Shown: positions 6,517-7,944 of the stretch, piece by piece
Layout: every line of letters starts with the position of its first letter
Position numbering within the stretch: position 1 is the first letter of the stretch
Origin: Oscillospiraceae bacterium
Lineage (GTDB): Bacteria > Bacillota > Clostridia > Oscillospirales > Ruminococcaceae
Length of the DNA stretch: 7,944 nucleotides
NCBI GenBank assembly: GCA_900757485.1
Contig: CAAEOA010000137.1
Span: forward strand, 1-7,944
Direction: 5' to 3'
Made by a program: the position numbers and the translations under genes
The notes under the pieces: generated by a model
What the model saw: only the letters and a program-made list of their open reading frames with translations
Databases searched by the model: none
Told to the model about the DNA's origin: nothing

Positions 6517-7944
6517 TTATCCTTGCTGTTTTTTCCGCTTTTTTAAATAAAGAGCACCCAAAGCAATACCGAACATACCCAGAGTGAGCGGCAGCGCTGC
6601 CGTATCACCCGTTTCGGGATTTCCGTCGTTACCGTCCGGTTTTTTAACGGTATCATCTTTTTTGTCGTCTTGTTCGTCATCTTTATCATCAACAATGGCG
6701 TTGCTGTCCACTACGGCAAAAGCTGCCGACTTATCCAAAACAAAGCGGAAGGTATTTTCCTCTTTATTATATTGACCGTCAATCAATTTGCCGGAACCGT
6801 CTGCGTTAACGGTATAGAATTTCAGGGAGGAAATATCGCCTTCTCCGGCATTGTAAACCAATTCTGTCGGTTTGTCAAAGGCATAATTATAAGGGTTGCC
6901 GTTTACCACAAGGTTCATATCGTAAACAGCGGAAACCTTGCTGTTCGGAATAGACACTCCTGCAACAGAAGCGCGCTTTTTGGCTTGAATGGTCAGCAGG
7001 CTGTTGGTGAAGTCGTCGATTTCCAGAACATCATTCGGCACGGTCAGGGACAGATTGCTGTCTGCAGCTAAGTTCTCTTTTTCTTCCATTTCGCTGACCA
7101 GGAAGTTAAAGATGCCGCTGTTGCTGCTATAATCGGTGCCGACATAGGACTTCAAGCTGAGGTTCTTGATTTTCATTTCAGCATCATAGGTGCCCGGCAT
7201 TTCCCATCCCAGATTCATACCGTCTACAAAAAGGGTATCCATTGTTACGCCCTGCATAAATCCTTTCTGATTTGCGAGAACCAAAGCTCTTTTTATAGTG
7301 GGAATCAAATCAATGTCAATATTCATCCAGTCATTGTCTTCACTGCCGACCGGAGTTCCGTTTTGGGTGAAGCTCATGTTGGTGAATCCTCTGGCGGGGA
7401 CATTGTAGATGAACAGCCCGGAAGCGTCATCCTTGCCGCCATCCTGAATACCGGCTTCGCCCGGGAACGGATAACGATTATCGAACAACGGAATGCCAAA
7501 CCACATCATTTCGGTACTGCCTTTACTATTCGTTCCTTTGACATACAGGTAAAGATAAAGAGAGCCTGCATGGAGGGACGGATTTGCACTGTCACCCATA
7601 TGATCTTGGAAGAATGTCAGTTTTTGAGAAAGCTGCAAACGCAGATGTTCTGCATTTTTCAGTTTGAAGGCAAATTTGTTTTCAGTTGAAGTCAGTGATT
7701 GCTCCAGCAGCAAATGCGGCCAGCGCTCATTGGCTTCACGGGGGTTATCATAAACCGCTGAGGCGTTTAAACGCAGACCGATTTCGCCGGTGTTGGTGTC
7801 TACGGTTACTACCTTGGAGGGGTTTTCATAGATGTATACATTATCTTCGGGAGAATAGAACATTGTTACATCTTCATCACGGAAATTATATTTGGAATCC
7901 CATTGTGCCAGTTTCCAAATCGGACGTAAAGAATCATTGCCGTA
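6517..7944 (-). CDS. Cell-wall-anchored surface protein with NPETG sorting signal, N-terminus outside the window
   Basis: The frame is open to the window edge, so the start is not seen; the ATG at 7863 has codons in frame before it (WKLAQWDSKYNFRDEDVT) and no ribosome binding site. Of 475 visible residues, about 1-270 form a beta-rich region with aromatic segments (SLYLYLYVKG, FGIPLFDNRYPFPGE, MNLGWEMPGTYDAEMKI). Its strand pattern is like carbohydrate-binding or enzyme-associated beta-sandwiches, but I cannot name a family. About 295-415 looks like one or two Ig-like modules (AVYDMNLVVNG, LKFYTVNADGSG, NTFRFVLDKSAAFAVV). A Asp/Lys-rich spacer (about 418-437), NPETGD, a hydrophobic helix and a KKRKK tail end the protein. 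Sortase would attach it to peptidoglycan. The mannosidase gene lies downstream on the same strand, suggesting a glycan-related role; this is inference. The upstream part may hold a catalytic domain. Confidence 0.88.
   Translation of the reverse strand, partial: YGNDSLRPIWKLAQWDSKYNFRDEDVTMFYSPEDNVYIYENPSKVVTVDTNTGEIGLRLNASAVYDNPREANERWPHLLLEQSLTSTENKFAFKLKNAEHLRLQLSQKLTFFQDHMGDSANPSLHAGSLYLYLYVKGTNSKGSTEMMWFGIPLFDNRYPFPGEAGIQDGGKDDASGLFIYNVPARGFTNMSFTQNGTPVGSEDNDWMNIDIDLIPTIKRALVLANQKGFMQGVTMDTLFVDGMNLGWEMPGTYDAEMKIKNLSLKSYVGTDYSSNSGIFNFLVSEMEEKENLAADSNLSLTVPNDVLEIDDFTNSLLTIQAKKRASVAGVSIPNSKVSAVYDMNLVVNGNPYNYAFDKPTELVYNAGEGDISSLKFYTVNADGSGKLIDGQYNKEENTFRFVLDKSAAFAVVDSNAIVDDKDDEQDDKKDDTVKKPDGNDGNPETGDTAALPLTLGMFGIALGALYLKKRKKQQG
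6520..6621 (-). other. C-terminal sortase sorting signal of the surface protein
   Basis: The tripartite signal consists of NPETGD (bases 6621-6604), about 20 hydrophobic residues (TAALPLTLGMFGIALGALYL), and the basic tail KKRKKQQG. The motif has Asn in place of the Leu of LPXTG, a variant seen in clostridial surface proteins. The sortase itself is not in the window. Confidence 0.88.

Noticed and set aside
6670..7071. 133-codon plus-strand frame opposite the surface-protein gene
   Set aside because: It lies antisense to the Ig-like and spacer part of a convincing gene with an intact sorting signal; the hydrophobic look is a by-product of the Asp/Lys codons on the other strand.
1..7944. CRISPR arrays, tRNA or rRNA genes, insertion sequences, phage genes or toxin-antitoxin pairs
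   Set aside because: No regularly spaced repeats, no tRNA-like cloverleaf, no transposase motifs and no paired small genes were seen on either strand.

Overview
The window reads as chromosomal DNA of an anaerobic, spore-forming, Gram-positive Clostridia member, plausibly an Oscillospiraceae-type gut bacterium. The reasons are a spoIIP engulfment gene, a surface protein with an NPxTG-type sorting signal, a small DUF3784-like membrane protein, Shine-Dalgarno sites of the Firmicutes kind and moderate GC content. The lineage is inferred from gene content; nothing in the window fixes the genus.

Layout. (1) Positions 1-1086 (+) hold the 3' three quarters of guaB (IMP dehydrogenase), closed by a strong terminator. 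(2) Positions 1190-1790 (+) form an AT-rich island with a 110-residue DUF3784-like membrane protein, an in-frame stop-separated remnant of a multi-pass transporter C-terminus, and a second terminator. The two terminators begin with the same 16 bases, so the island lies between direct repeats. (3) Positions 1787-2064 contain no gene I can support. (4) Positions 2065-3866 (-) are a sporulation block: spoIIP, then a small single-pass membrane protein of unknown function, then a terminator. A possible sporulation-type promoter lies just before spoIIP. (5) Positions 3840-7944 (-) are a carbohydrate-related block: a cell-wall-anchored surface protein, cut by the window edge, followed by a GH38 alpha-mannosidase. 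A 102-base spacer between them can fold into a hairpin that is well paired only in the minus-strand transcript.

How the genes may fit together. The surface protein and the mannosidase are co-oriented and may be co-transcribed. The first would act outside the cell on the wall, while the second has no signal peptide and would act in the cytoplasm on imported mannosides; that division of labour is inference. SpoIIP is an engulfment amidase, and the small membrane protein 74 bases downstream is a candidate sporulation protein by position only. guaB is unrelated housekeeping purine synthesis.

I did not find a clearly new multi-gene system. The points most worth checking are the repeat-flanked island with its gene remnant, the unidentified gene after spoIIP, and the structured spacer before the mannosidase gene.
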